From NCBI GenBank assembly GCA_039922875.1, contig JBDTDV010000016.1:1-64000 (forward strand): a stretch of DNA of 64,000 nt, written 5' to 3'. The notes below the pieces were generated by a model. The model was not told where the DNA came from and ran no database searches. It was given only the letters and a program-made list of their open reading frames with translations. A program made the position numbers and the translations under genes. Source of the DNA: JBDTDV01 sp039922875 (GTDB taxonomy: Bacteria > Actinomycetota > Actinomycetes > Actinomycetales > Microbacteriaceae). Of this stretch, positions 49,541 to 57,791 are shown in pieces (within the stretch, counting starts at the first letter, position 1; each line of letters begins with the position of its first letter).

Positions 49541-50221
49541 GTGGTTTCGCTGAAATCTTCGATCCAGAGCATGAACCTCGGTGCCCAGGTGGCGCAGAGG
49601 TTACGGGAGATGATCCTCCGCCGTGATCTTCAGGACGGGATGCGGCTGTTGGAGGAAAACCTGGCCGGGGAGTTCGGTGTCAGTCGTGGGCCGATCCGGG
49701 ATGCGCTGAGGCAGCTGGAGCGTGAGGGGCTGGTCACGGTCCGCAATCGCCGCGTCTACGTAACCGGACTGAGCTCGCAAGACATTCGGCAACTCTATGA
49801 CCTTCGTAAAGCGCTGGAACTACTGGCCATAGACGAAGCAGTGCGCCTGGGCACCGCTGAGCAATTCACGCAAATGGCTGAACTGGTCGATCGGATGCGT
49901 ACCGCCGCCGTGGCAAACGACCACGGCGCCTTCGCCGATGCCGATGTCGCCTTCCACGAGCAGTTGTTCACCATTTCGGCCAACCATCGGCTTTCGGATG
50001 TCTGGCACCAGTACCTGCCGATTCTCGCCACGATTCTGCAGTCAGCCGTCGGCCAGGAGGAGCAACTGCACAATTCCGCCCAGGCGCATGGCACTCTGCT
50101 GGAAATGATCGTCTCGGGAGACGATGCGGTGGCCGCCGAGGCGAGCGACCACATCGACCGCGCCCGCGACCGGATGATCTCCGCGTACGAACGCCTGAGT
50201 TCGGCGGAGGTTGTGGAGTGA
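49541..50221 (+). CDS. GntR/FadR-family regulator (second, paralogous)
   Basis: 226 residues from GTG 49541 (AAGAGA upstream). Winged helix QRLREMILRRDLQDGMRLLEENLAGEFGVSRGPIRDALRQLERE, then the FCD domain with DADVAFHEQLFTISANH. Same length and 40-50% visible identity to the regulator at 47043. It heads the transport arm and precedes TctC by 91 bases. Two paralogues on the two arms suggest that each senses a different inducer or that they form heterodimers, which is inference. Confidence 0.88.
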   Translation: MVSLKSSIQSMNLGAQVAQRLREMILRRDLQDGMRLLEENLAGEFGVSRGPIRDALRQLEREGLVTVRNRRVYVTGLSSQDIRQLYDLRKALELLAIDEAVRLGTAEQFTQMAELVDRMRTAAVANDHGAFADADVAFHEQLFTISANHRLSDVWHQYLPILATILQSAVGQEEQLHNSAQAHGTLLEMIVSGDDAVAAEASDHIDRARDRMISAYERLSSAEVVE

Positions 50222-50312
50222 GCACGCACACCTCGTTCACCACCGCAGCCGACCGGCTGCACACCAACCATTGCACCGATCGTTGCGATGTCACCGCAGA
50301 AAGGGAATCGAA

Positions 50313-51305
50313 GTGAAACTTCACCACAGCACCCGCATGAGCATGCTGAAGCGTGCACTCGCCATAACCGCGACAGTCGGAATGGCCGTCACACTGGTCG
50401 GCTGCTCCTCTGGAGGCAGCAGTAGCGAGAAAAGCGATAGTGCTCCGAAATATCCGACCCGAGACATCACCCTGACCGTTCAGGCCGCGCCCGGCGGCGG
50501 CTCGGACCTTGCCTCTCGAACGATAGCCAAGGTCATGGAGAAGGAGCTCGGAGTGAGCATCGTTGTCGAGAACCGGCCCGGAGCATCCGGGTCTCTCGCG
50601 GTCAAGTACGTCTCAGGGCTGAAACCGGACGGGTATCACATCGGCTTCACGCCGGTCGAACTGGCCATGTTCGATCACCTCGGCTATGATGTTTCGCCGG
50701 ATTCGGTTGAATTGTTGGCCGAGATCATGAATCAGCCGGGAACGATCGCCGTTCCGACCGACAGCCCATACAAGAGCCTCAAGGATCTGATGGAAGCGGC
50801 CAAGACTAAGGAAATCACGGTCTCGAACTCCGGGGCAGGCTCATCCTGGGAGGCTGCGACGAAGATCCTCGGACAGCTCGGTGGAGTGAAGTTCACGCTC
50901 GTTCCCTTCGATGGCGGAGCACCGGCGGTCACCGCGGCAATGGGTAATAAGGTCGACGCCGTAGTCGCCGGTGCCGGCGAGACGCACACCGGTGTGGAAA
51001 GCGGCAAGCTCCGGGTTCTGGCCATCTTCAGCCCGAAGCCGCACCCGGTGTTCAGCGACATCCCGACGGCGAAGTCGCAGGGTTACGACATCGACTTCGG
51101 TTCCTGGGGTGGCCTGTACTCCCCGAAGGGACTTCCGGATAACGTGAAGAAGACCCTGGAAGACGCTATCGCCAAGGCCGTCAAGGACCCCGCCTTCACC
51201 GACGTGATCAGCGCGACCGGAACCATCGTGACCTACAAGGATGCGGCGGACTTCACCAAATTCGTCAACGATGAGTATGACCGGTTCGGCAAGGCCCTGA
51301 AGTAA
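50313..51305 (+). CDS. tctC: Tripartite tricarboxylate transporter binding protein (TctC/Bug)
   Basis: 330 residues from GTG 50313, with AAAGGGA seven bases upstream. Lipoprotein signal with lipobox LVGC, then the Bug fold: YPTRDITLTVQAAPGGGSDLASR, VENRPGASGSLAVKYV, NSGAGSSWEAA and the C-terminal ADFTKFVNDEYDRFG. Bug proteins bind carboxylates or small aromatic acids and deliver them to TctAB. In this cluster the ligand is probably the sugar acid that the divergent operon degrades. Confidence 0.9.
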   Translation: MKLHHSTRMSMLKRALAITATVGMAVTLVGCSSGGSSSEKSDSAPKYPTRDITLTVQAAPGGGSDLASRTIAKVMEKELGVSIVVENRPGASGSLAVKYVSGLKPDGYHIGFTPVELAMFDHLGYDVSPDSVELLAEIMNQPGTIAVPTDSPYKSLKDLMEAAKTKEITVSNSGAGSSWEAATKILGQLGGVKFTLVPFDGGAPAVTAAMGNKVDAVVAGAGETHTGVESGKLRVLAIFSPKPHPVFSDIPTAKSQGYDIDFGSWGGLYSPKGLPDNVKKTLEDAIAKAVKDPAFTDVISATGTIVTYKDAADFTKFVNDEYDRFGKALK

Positions 51306-51339
51306 TAGGGAAATCCACCCCAGCTGAAAGCGAACCCCA

Positions 51340-51960
51340 GTGAAACGACGACGTACCAAGAAGGGGGGCTCCGCGGCGAACGCCGAGGAGCCCTCCGGCT
51401 CGGCCGGTTCTGTGGACGAAGTGTCCGCGCCAAGCCTCACGGAAGGCATCTCGGAGGAGGAACTCGCGCTCGTCGAGGAAATGGAGCGCGAAGTCGCTGC
51501 GCTGCAGGCGCCGTCTTCTCGTAGGTTGGAACGCGCCATCGCCCTCACCCTGGTGGTCTTGAGCGCGTTAGGGGTCTTCGGCTCGCGCATCATCAGCGTG
51601 CGGACCGAAACCGGTGGGCTCGACCCGCGCTGGTGGCCGACTGTTATCTGCGCGATCTCGCTCGGGTTGTCCATGCTGCTGACGGTGATCGCGTACACCA
51701 GACCGCCGTTCGACCGGGATGACCTGGAGAGGACCAACCGCGAAGGCTGGATCAAGCTGGCCTGGAGCATCATCCTCCTGGCGCTGTACATCGTGGCGTG
51801 GACCCTCAGCGAAAACTTCGTCGTTCCGTCGGTGGTCCTGCTAGCGGCTTTGATGTGGGTCTACCACGGCCGAACCTGGATGGCCCTGGTGATCTATCCG
51901 ATCGTGACCGTCACGTTCCTGTACTTACTCTTCCACTCACTTCTAAGGGTGCCGCTATGA
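51340..51960 (+). CDS. tctB: Tripartite tricarboxylate transporter TctB
   Basis: 206 residues from GTG 51340. A long charged N-terminal region (about 1-65, Glu/Ala-rich) is followed by four membrane segments (IALTLVVLSALGVFGSRII, WWPTVICAISLGLSMLL, AWSIILLALYIVAWT, and a last pair), the usual TctB layout with an extended start. Small membrane subunit between TctC and TctA, overlapping TctA by ATGA. Confidence 0.85.
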   Translation: MKRRRTKKGGSAANAEEPSGSAGSVDEVSAPSLTEGISEEELALVEEMEREVAALQAPSSRRLERAIALTLVVLSALGVFGSRIISVRTETGGLDPRWWPTVICAISLGLSMLLTVIAYTRPPFDRDDLERTNREGWIKLAWSIILLALYIVAWTLSENFVVPSVVLLAALMWVYHGRTWMALVIYPIVTVTFLYLLFHSLLRVPL

Positions 51961-53498
51961 ACCCCGTCGTCGAAGGCCTGACTGCACTGCTGGACCCGAC
52001 CGCGCTGCTGGGCATGGCACTGGGAATCGGCCTCGGGATGTTGGTCGGCGCGTTTCCCGGGATCACGGCTACCATGGCCGTCGCCCTCGCCTCCGGCTTC
52101 ACCCTCACCCTGTCGCCCGTGCAGGGACTGGCTGTTCTGCTCTCCATCTACACCGGGGCCAACTTCGGCGACCGGATTCCGGCCATCCTGGTGAACACCC
52201 CTGGCACACCGGCAGCCATCGGAACCACGTTCGACGGCTATCCGCTGGCCAAACAGGGCAAGGCCGGCCTCGCGCTGGTCGTTTCTGGATTCGCAGCCGC
52301 CATCGGCATTCTGCTGAGCATGATCGTGTTCTCGGTGGCCGCGGTACCGATCGCCTCGTTCGCCTTGAATTTCGGACCGTACGAGTTCTTTGCCCTGGTG
52401 GTGCTCGGTCTGACGGTGATGATCTCGATTTCGTCTAAGTCCCTGGTCAAGGGTCTGATCGCCGGCCTCTTCGGACTGTTCCTGGCCACCATCGGGCACG
52501 ATCCGATGACTGCTGACCCGAGGTTCACCTTCGGCTTCGAGGTGCTCAGCGACAAGCTCGACTTCATCGCGGTCGTCATCGGATTATTCGGTGTCGCGGA
52601 GGTCTTCGACCAGATGCTCACGCACAGCAAACTCAGGTTGAAGCCGGTCGCGTCCCTCGGCCGCTGGTGGCCGAACAAAAAAGAATACCGCGAGATGGGA
52701 AAGCCGCTGGCAATCGGTACCATCATCGGTACCATCGTCGGCATCGTCCCGGCCGCCGGCGGAGACATCGCGGGCCTGATCGGCTGGGACCGGGCAAAAG
52801 CGATGTCCAAGCATCCGGAGAAGTACGGCAAGGGTTCCCTGGAGGGCCTGGTCGCCGCCGATTCGGCCTCCACCTCGACCCTCGGCGGTGCGTTGACCAC
52901 GACGATGGCGTTGGGTATCCCCGGCGATTCGGTCAATGCCGTGATGCTCGGCTCGATGCTGATCTGGGGGCTGCAGCCGGGGCCGCAGTTGTTCGCCAAC
53001 AACCCGGCGCTGGTGGCAAGCATCGCCGGCATCATGGTGATCTCCACGATCGTCAGCCTCGGGCTGAACCTGTTCCGGATCCGCGGGCTGGTCAAGATCC
53101 TCGACATGCCGATGAACTACCTGTGGGCATCAGTGATCATCCTCTGCGTGATCGGCACCTACGCCACGACCAACGACATCAACACCGTCGTGGTGATGCT
53201 GTGTGCGGGAGCCGTGGGCGTGCTGATGAAACGTACCGGCTTCCCCGCTGGCCCGGTTGTGCTCGGCTTGCTGCTCGGGCCACTGGCCGAATCGAATCTG
53301 CGGCGCGCGTTGATCATCGGCGGCCCCGAAGGGTTCCTGACCAACCCGATCGCGACGGTCTTGCTGGCGTTCGCAATTCTGGCGTTCGGCGGAACGCTGT
53401 ACAGTCACATTCGTGCCGGCCGCAAAGAGTCGGCGGCCAAAGCGGCCGCCGCAGCCATGGCTCAGGAAACCACTACACCCAAACCAGAAGGAAGATGA
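51957..53498 (+). CDS. tctA: Tripartite tricarboxylate transporter TctA
   Basis: 513 residues, about twelve membrane segments. GMLVGAFPGITATMAVAL, GANFGDRIPAILVNTPGTPA and the second repeat GIVPAAGGDIAGLIGWDRAK plus ADSASTSTLGGALTTTMALG are the hallmarks of TctA. It drives proton- or sodium-coupled uptake of the ligand from TctC. The gene overlaps both TctB and the DapA-family gene by ATGA. Confidence 0.92.
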   Translation: MNPVVEGLTALLDPTALLGMALGIGLGMLVGAFPGITATMAVALASGFTLTLSPVQGLAVLLSIYTGANFGDRIPAILVNTPGTPAAIGTTFDGYPLAKQGKAGLALVVSGFAAAIGILLSMIVFSVAAVPIASFALNFGPYEFFALVVLGLTVMISISSKSLVKGLIAGLFGLFLATIGHDPMTADPRFTFGFEVLSDKLDFIAVVIGLFGVAEVFDQMLTHSKLRLKPVASLGRWWPNKKEYREMGKPLAIGTIIGTIVGIVPAAGGDIAGLIGWDRAKAMSKHPEKYGKGSLEGLVAADSASTSTLGGALTTTMALGIPGDSVNAVMLGSMLIWGLQPGPQLFANNPALVASIAGIMVISTIVSLGLNLFRIRGLVKILDMPMNYLWASVIILCVIGTYATTNDINTVVVMLCAGAVGVLMKRTGFPAGPVVLGLLLGPLAESNLRRALIIGGPEGFLTNPIATVLLAFAILAFGGTLYSHIRAGRKESAAKAAAAAMAQETTTPKPEGR

Positions 53499-54400
53499 CC
53501 TACGTGAGGCAGGCCCCGCATTATGACATCATCACGGCGCTCCCGACCGCGTTCCACCGCGACGGCTCGCTGAATTTGGACGGGACCCGGGAAATTTTCC
53601 ACAAGGCTGCCGCCAGCGGCGTCCAGGGCGCCCTGCCGCTTGGCACCACAGGCGAGTTCGTCTCGCTGAGTTTCGCCGAGCGTGGCCAGATCGTCGAGAT
53701 TGCGGTTGTGGAGTTTGCGCAGATGCGCTGCATCGTGCAGGTCGGTGCCGCCAGCCTGTTCGAGGTGCTGCGCCTGATCGATCAGGCTCGCGCGGCCGGC
53801 GTCACGGAGATCGCCGTGATGACGCCGTTTTTCCTGCCGGTGACCGATCTGGAAATGCTGCGGTTCTACACCGCGGTTGCCGCAGCAGCGGACGGACTCG
53901 ATGTGTTTGTGTACGTGTTCCGCGCCCGCACCGGGAATTTCCTCTCCGCGGCGCTGATGGCCCAGATAGCGACGCTGCCCAACATCGTCGGAGCCAAGGT
54001 CAGCGACGAGCCGTTGACCAGAATGGCCGAATACCGTGCCGTGGTTCCGGACGAGTTCCTTATCTATACCGGCAGCGACCGAGACATCGCCCAGGTTGCC
54101 GAGTACGGCGCGCAGGGAGTAGTTTCCGGAATCGCCTCGGCCCTGCCGAAGCCGTTCACCGACATTGCGACACTGCTGGTGAACGGAGCGGATACTGCAG
54201 CGTTGGCCCAAGCACAGCGAGCGGTCGATGATGCGGTCGACACCGTGCAGGGTGATATGGCCAGGATGAAGGCGGCTTTGCGCATGCAAGGCATCGACGC
54301 CGGCTGGCCGCGAATGTCGTTGGAGGAACCGGACGCCGCCGCGCTCGCGGACCTCGAGCGCGCGGTGCGCAGGTACGACACCTTCGCCATCGCGCGCTGA
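53495..54400 (+). CDS. Dihydrodipicolinate synthase/N-acetylneuraminate lyase family lyase
   Basis: 301 residues from ATG 53495 (GAAGGAAG upstream). GTTGEFVSLSFAER, the catalytic Tyr in VYVFRARTG (usual YNxPxRTG, with Asn changed to Val) and Schiff-base Lys in GAKVSDEPL are present. Such TIM-barrel enzymes include KDG aldolases and keto-deoxy-acid dehydratases, so it may act on the 2-keto-3-deoxy acid, next to the HpcH aldolase of the other arm. Cotranslated with TctA. Confidence 0.85.
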   Translation: MTYVRQAPHYDIITALPTAFHRDGSLNLDGTREIFHKAAASGVQGALPLGTTGEFVSLSFAERGQIVEIAVVEFAQMRCIVQVGAASLFEVLRLIDQARAAGVTEIAVMTPFFLPVTDLEMLRFYTAVAAAADGLDVFVYVFRARTGNFLSAALMAQIATLPNIVGAKVSDEPLTRMAEYRAVVPDEFLIYTGSDRDIAQVAEYGAQGVVSGIASALPKPFTDIATLLVNGADTAALAQAQRAVDDAVDTVQGDMARMKAALRMQGIDAGWPRMSLEEPDAAALADLERAVRRYDTFAIAR

Positions 54401-54408
54401 CGCGCGCG

Positions 54409-55695
54409 ATGGTCGACGCCACCGCCGACGAGCCGGTCGGGAGGACCGTTCGTCTCGTCGCGTTTGTCAGCAAGGATTCGGTAGGCGGAACACTGTTGCT
54501 GATCGCAACGGTGATTGCGCTCATCCTGGCGAATTCCGGGATGTCGGAATGGTATTTCGACCTTCGGGACACCCGGCTCGGCCCAGCGGCGCTGCACCTG
54601 AATCTGAGTGTCGGCCAGTGGGCCTCGGATGGCCTATTGGCACTGTTCTTCTTTGTCGTCGGGTTGGAACTGAAGCGAGAGTTCGTCTCAGGCGAACTGC
54701 ATGAACTGCGCCGCGCGATCCTCCCGGTGATCGCTGCCGTTGGGGGAGTGGTCACTCCCGCGATCATCTTCGTCATCATCAACGCGAACGCCGGCGGTGA
54801 TGCGCTTCGCGGGTGGGCGATCCCGACCGCGACCGATATCGCGTTCGCGCTGGCCGCGCTCGCTGCCGTCAGCACGCACCTGCCGATCGCGCTGCGCAGC
54901 TTCCTGCTCACCCTGGCGGTGGTGGACGACCTGCTGGCGATCGGAATCATCGCCTTCTTTTACGCGCACGACCTGGAACCTGGCTTTTTGCTGCTGGCGG
55001 CGCTGCCGCTCGCGCTGTTCGGCATCCTGGTGCAGCACCGGGTGCGGGCCTGGTATCTCCTGCTTCCGCTGGGTCTGGCAACCTGGGCGCTGGTGCATGC
55101 CTCCGGAATCCACTCGACGGTTGCCGGGGTACTGCTGGCCTTCACCGTGCCGGTATTACAGAAGCTGCCGTTATCGCAGAAAGCGCCAGCGCGTGCGAAC
55201 AGCATGCAGCATGGTCGCGGGCTGGCACAGGAGCTCGAGGACCGGCTTCGGCCATTGTCAGCACTGATCGCGGTGCCGGTGTTCGCGTTCTTCTCGGCAG
55301 GTGTGGCCGTGGGCGGCTTTACCGGTCTCGGTGCGGCCTTCGGTGATTCGGTAGCGATCGGTGTCGTGGTTGCGCTGGTAGTGGGCAAGACTGTCGGGAT
55401 CTTCGGATCCACCTTCATCGTCGCGAAAAGTACCGGGGCGGTGCTGGACGAATCGTTGCGATGGATCGATATGTTCGGCTTGGCGGTGTTGGCCGGCCTC
55501 GGCTTCACGGTTTCCCTGTTGGTGGGCGAGCTGGCGTTTGGAATCGGGTCAGTCGAGGGTGAGCACGCGAAGATCGGCATTCTGGTCGGGTCCACGATCG
55601 CGGCGGTGCTCGGTGCGCTCATCCTGAGTATCCGGAACCTGCACTACCGCCGTGCCGGCGCGCTGCGCAACGTTGATGGCCATCCCGAGTCGTGA
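54409..55695 (+). CDS. nhaA: Na+/H+ antiporter NhaA
   Basis: 428 residues, eleven to twelve membrane segments. Typical NhaA features are SDGLLALFFFVVGLELKREFV, the Asp pair region TLAVVDDLLAIGIIAFFY and IHSTVAGVLLAFTVP. The last part holds GLGFTVSLLVGELAF. Electrogenic exchange of sodium for protons at high pH. It follows the lyase gene by 8 bases but its job differs, so it may be a read-through neighbour rather than part of the pathway. Confidence 0.92.
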   Translation: MVDATADEPVGRTVRLVAFVSKDSVGGTLLLIATVIALILANSGMSEWYFDLRDTRLGPAALHLNLSVGQWASDGLLALFFFVVGLELKREFVSGELHELRRAILPVIAAVGGVVTPAIIFVIINANAGGDALRGWAIPTATDIAFALAALAAVSTHLPIALRSFLLTLAVVDDLLAIGIIAFFYAHDLEPGFLLLAALPLALFGILVQHRVRAWYLLLPLGLATWALVHASGIHSTVAGVLLAFTVPVLQKLPLSQKAPARANSMQHGRGLAQELEDRLRPLSALIAVPVFAFFSAGVAVGGFTGLGAAFGDSVAIGVVVALVVGKTVGIFGSTFIVAKSTGAVLDESLRWIDMFGLAVLAGLGFTVSLLVGELAFGIGSVEGEHAKIGILVGSTIAAVLGALILSIRNLHYRRAGALRNVDGHPES

Positions 55696-56176
55696 CGACA
55701 GGATAGTGCGCGAGCGGGTGTCGGCGGCGGCCCGGCATCGGCAGCTCGGAATTGATCAGGACACCGTCGATCGGGCGGCGGAGGTGGTGGCAAATGCGCT
55801 CGCCGGGGGAGGGGGCGTCACCCGCGCCGAGCTCATGACCTTGTTGGAGGGTGCCGGGATCACGACCACCGGTCAACGTGGTTACCACCTCATCCTCCTC
55901 CTCGCCCAGCGCGGCCTGCCCACGATTGTCACCCGGAACAGGATCGCCGGCACCTGGACCAGGGCAATCGGGTCTGCGCGGCTGAGGATCACCCCGCACC
56001 CATTCGCGTCGCTGTCGGTCTGTGACCGTGCCGGCTTCACCCGCGCCGCACGAGCCTACGGGCGATTCGTCGGCACTGCGGTCACCGTGGCGTGTGATGC
56101 GGACCTCCTGCGAGCCGGGCGCGAGGAGTCAAACACCGAGCAGGCCAACGCGACCAGCGATACCTATCGCAGGTGA
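55676..56176 (+). pseudogene. Winged-helix DNA-binding (AlkZ-like) protein, truncated and internally deleted
   Basis: 166 residues. The part VVANALAGGGGVTRAELMTLLEGAG and GQRGYHLILLLAQRGL matches the centre of PF06224 winged-helix DNA-binding proteins (full length 350-390 residues), and NRIAGTWTRAIG then YGRFVGTAVTVAC matches their extreme end. About 100 N-terminal residues and roughly 160 between GLP and TIV are missing, yet the frame is open. The 5' end overlaps nhaA by 20 bases. Best explained as a remnant shaped by deletions. Confidence 0.6.
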
Positions 56177-57693
56177 CGAGCCTTGAGGGCGAAGTGGAGG
56201 CCGAACGCGAGGGATGTTCCCGTCGGATCCCCACCGAGGTAGGAGAATGCGCGGGTCAGCCGGCCGTGCAGCGCCTGCCTACTGATCCGCAGGCGTCTCG
56301 CGGCCTCCGACTTGTCGCACCCGGAATCCAGGTAAGCCTCGAGACCCTCCAGGAGGGACTCCCGCGAACTGAGCGGCAACAGACTGAACATGGCTAGTTC
56401 TTCGCGGACAAGCTGTCTGGTTCGCTCACGACGTCCTTCGCCGGCGGCGAGCCGATCGATCAGATGAGTGTGCGCGTCGATCACGCCGTAGGGTCCGCCG
56501 TGCTTCGTCCCCTGGCCGGCCACTTCCAAGGCGGCTTTCAGCGATAGCGAGGAATCCGCGAGTGACGGAACCACAGGCCCGACGATGATCACAAGCTCCT
56601 GCCGGCCGAGAGCCCATTGGCGCAGCTCATTGAGCATTGCAACCCGGGTCGAAGCGGCGCCCTCCCGGCCTCGCACCGACACCAGAGCACGTACGTCGGT
56701 TGGTGACGGCACATCGAGCGAGGTCCGGCCATATCGGCGCAGTATCCGTGCCAGTTGGGGGAGTCCGGTGCCCGCGCCAATACCCGCCGCTGCGATCCCG
56801 ACCACAGGGTCCTCCCGTCGAAAATCGATCATGGCGGCGAGATTGCCCATTTGGTCGCTGTTGAGTTGACCCGCGGCAGCGAGCCGGGTCAGCTCGCTGG
56901 AGGCAAGATCGCCTGCCGATGGGGGTCGAGTGCGCGCCAGCGTCAGACTGAGAAACTGCGCTGCAGTGGTTGAAGCGAGCCTCAACTGATCCAGGTCGCC
57001 GGTGGCTGTGGCTTGGAGCCACAGCGTGGCGGTGTGTACACCCCGATTAGCGATGCTCGCCGTGATACCGGTTGAGGGGATGCGACCATCCAAGATGGGT
57101 TCCAATGGAGCGCCCCGGGCCGGACCGGTTACGGAGTCTGGGGCTCCGGTGATGTGTCCGGAGCCGTCGAACAATACCGCGCCGGCACCTGTCAGAGTTG
57201 CGATCCGGTTGAGGATATCCTGCGTTCCACCTCCGTCGGCAACCACTTCAGAGAGTTCGTGGGCCAGTTCCGTCGCGTAGCGCAGGTTTTTAATCGACTG
57301 ATCAACCAGCTCGCTGTTGATCGCCTCTGCAACCTGCACGAATGGCACAACCTGTTGCAACTCGATGACCGGGAACTGGAGCTGTGTTGCCTCGTCCACG
57401 ATATCTTGTGGCATCACCAGCAGCTGTCCACCAGTTTCGATCGCAACCGCCGTTACACCCCGATCCGCCAAGTCTCTGATGTAGCGTCGCCGGGTCCTTT
57501 CCGAGCTTTCCGCCAGCATGGCACCACCGGTGAGGAGCAATTCACCGCCTTGGAGCAGCGGTGCTATCTCGAGTACCTCGCTTGAGTGCACCCACCGTAC
57601 CCGGCGATGCAGATCGTTTTCGCCCGCGACGACGCGGGGTTGGCCAGGCATCAGACTGGGGTGCTGCAGAATCTGATCCAGAAAGGTATCCAT
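56164..57693 (-). CDS. PucR-family transcriptional regulator
   Basis: 509 residues from ATG 57693 (ATG 57717 in frame is less natural). N-terminal PucR domain: FLDQILQHPSLMPGQPRVVAGENDLHRRVRWVHSSEV then GGELLLTGG; central GAF-like/GGDEF-like part; C-terminal HTH_30 SLLEGLEAYLDSGCDKSEAARRLRISRQALHGRL. PucR regulators control purine, GABA and other nitrogen-compound pathways. It is divergent from the NCS1 permease (98 bases from start to start) and most likely regulates it and the downstream genes. Confidence 0.88.
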   Translation of the reverse strand: MDTFLDQILQHPSLMPGQPRVVAGENDLHRRVRWVHSSEVLEIAPLLQGGELLLTGGAMLAESSERTRRRYIRDLADRGVTAVAIETGGQLLVMPQDIVDEATQLQFPVIELQQVVPFVQVAEAINSELVDQSIKNLRYATELAHELSEVVADGGGTQDILNRIATLTGAGAVLFDGSGHITGAPDSVTGPARGAPLEPILDGRIPSTGITASIANRGVHTATLWLQATATGDLDQLRLASTTAAQFLSLTLARTRPPSAGDLASSELTRLAAAGQLNSDQMGNLAAMIDFRREDPVVGIAAAGIGAGTGLPQLARILRRYGRTSLDVPSPTDVRALVSVRGREGAASTRVAMLNELRQWALGRQELVIIVGPVVPSLADSSLSLKAALEVAGQGTKHGGPYGVIDAHTHLIDRLAAGEGRRERTRQLVREELAMFSLLPLSSRESLLEGLEAYLDSGCDKSEAARRLRISRQALHGRLTRAFSYLGGDPTGTSLAFGLHFALKARHLR

Positions 57694-57791
57694 CAGAGTG
57701 TCATGCCTATCGATCAAATGCTTTACGGTCTGTATATTGTCTCATCGAAAACACAGAAATACGATTGGGCCAATGATCCCTTGGAGGGCCC

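Noticed and set aside
57718..57791. TCTGT-N19-ACAGA arms between pucR and the permease, considered as a PucR operator
   Set aside because: Five-base arms with wide spacing in an A/T-rich promoter are too weak to claim.
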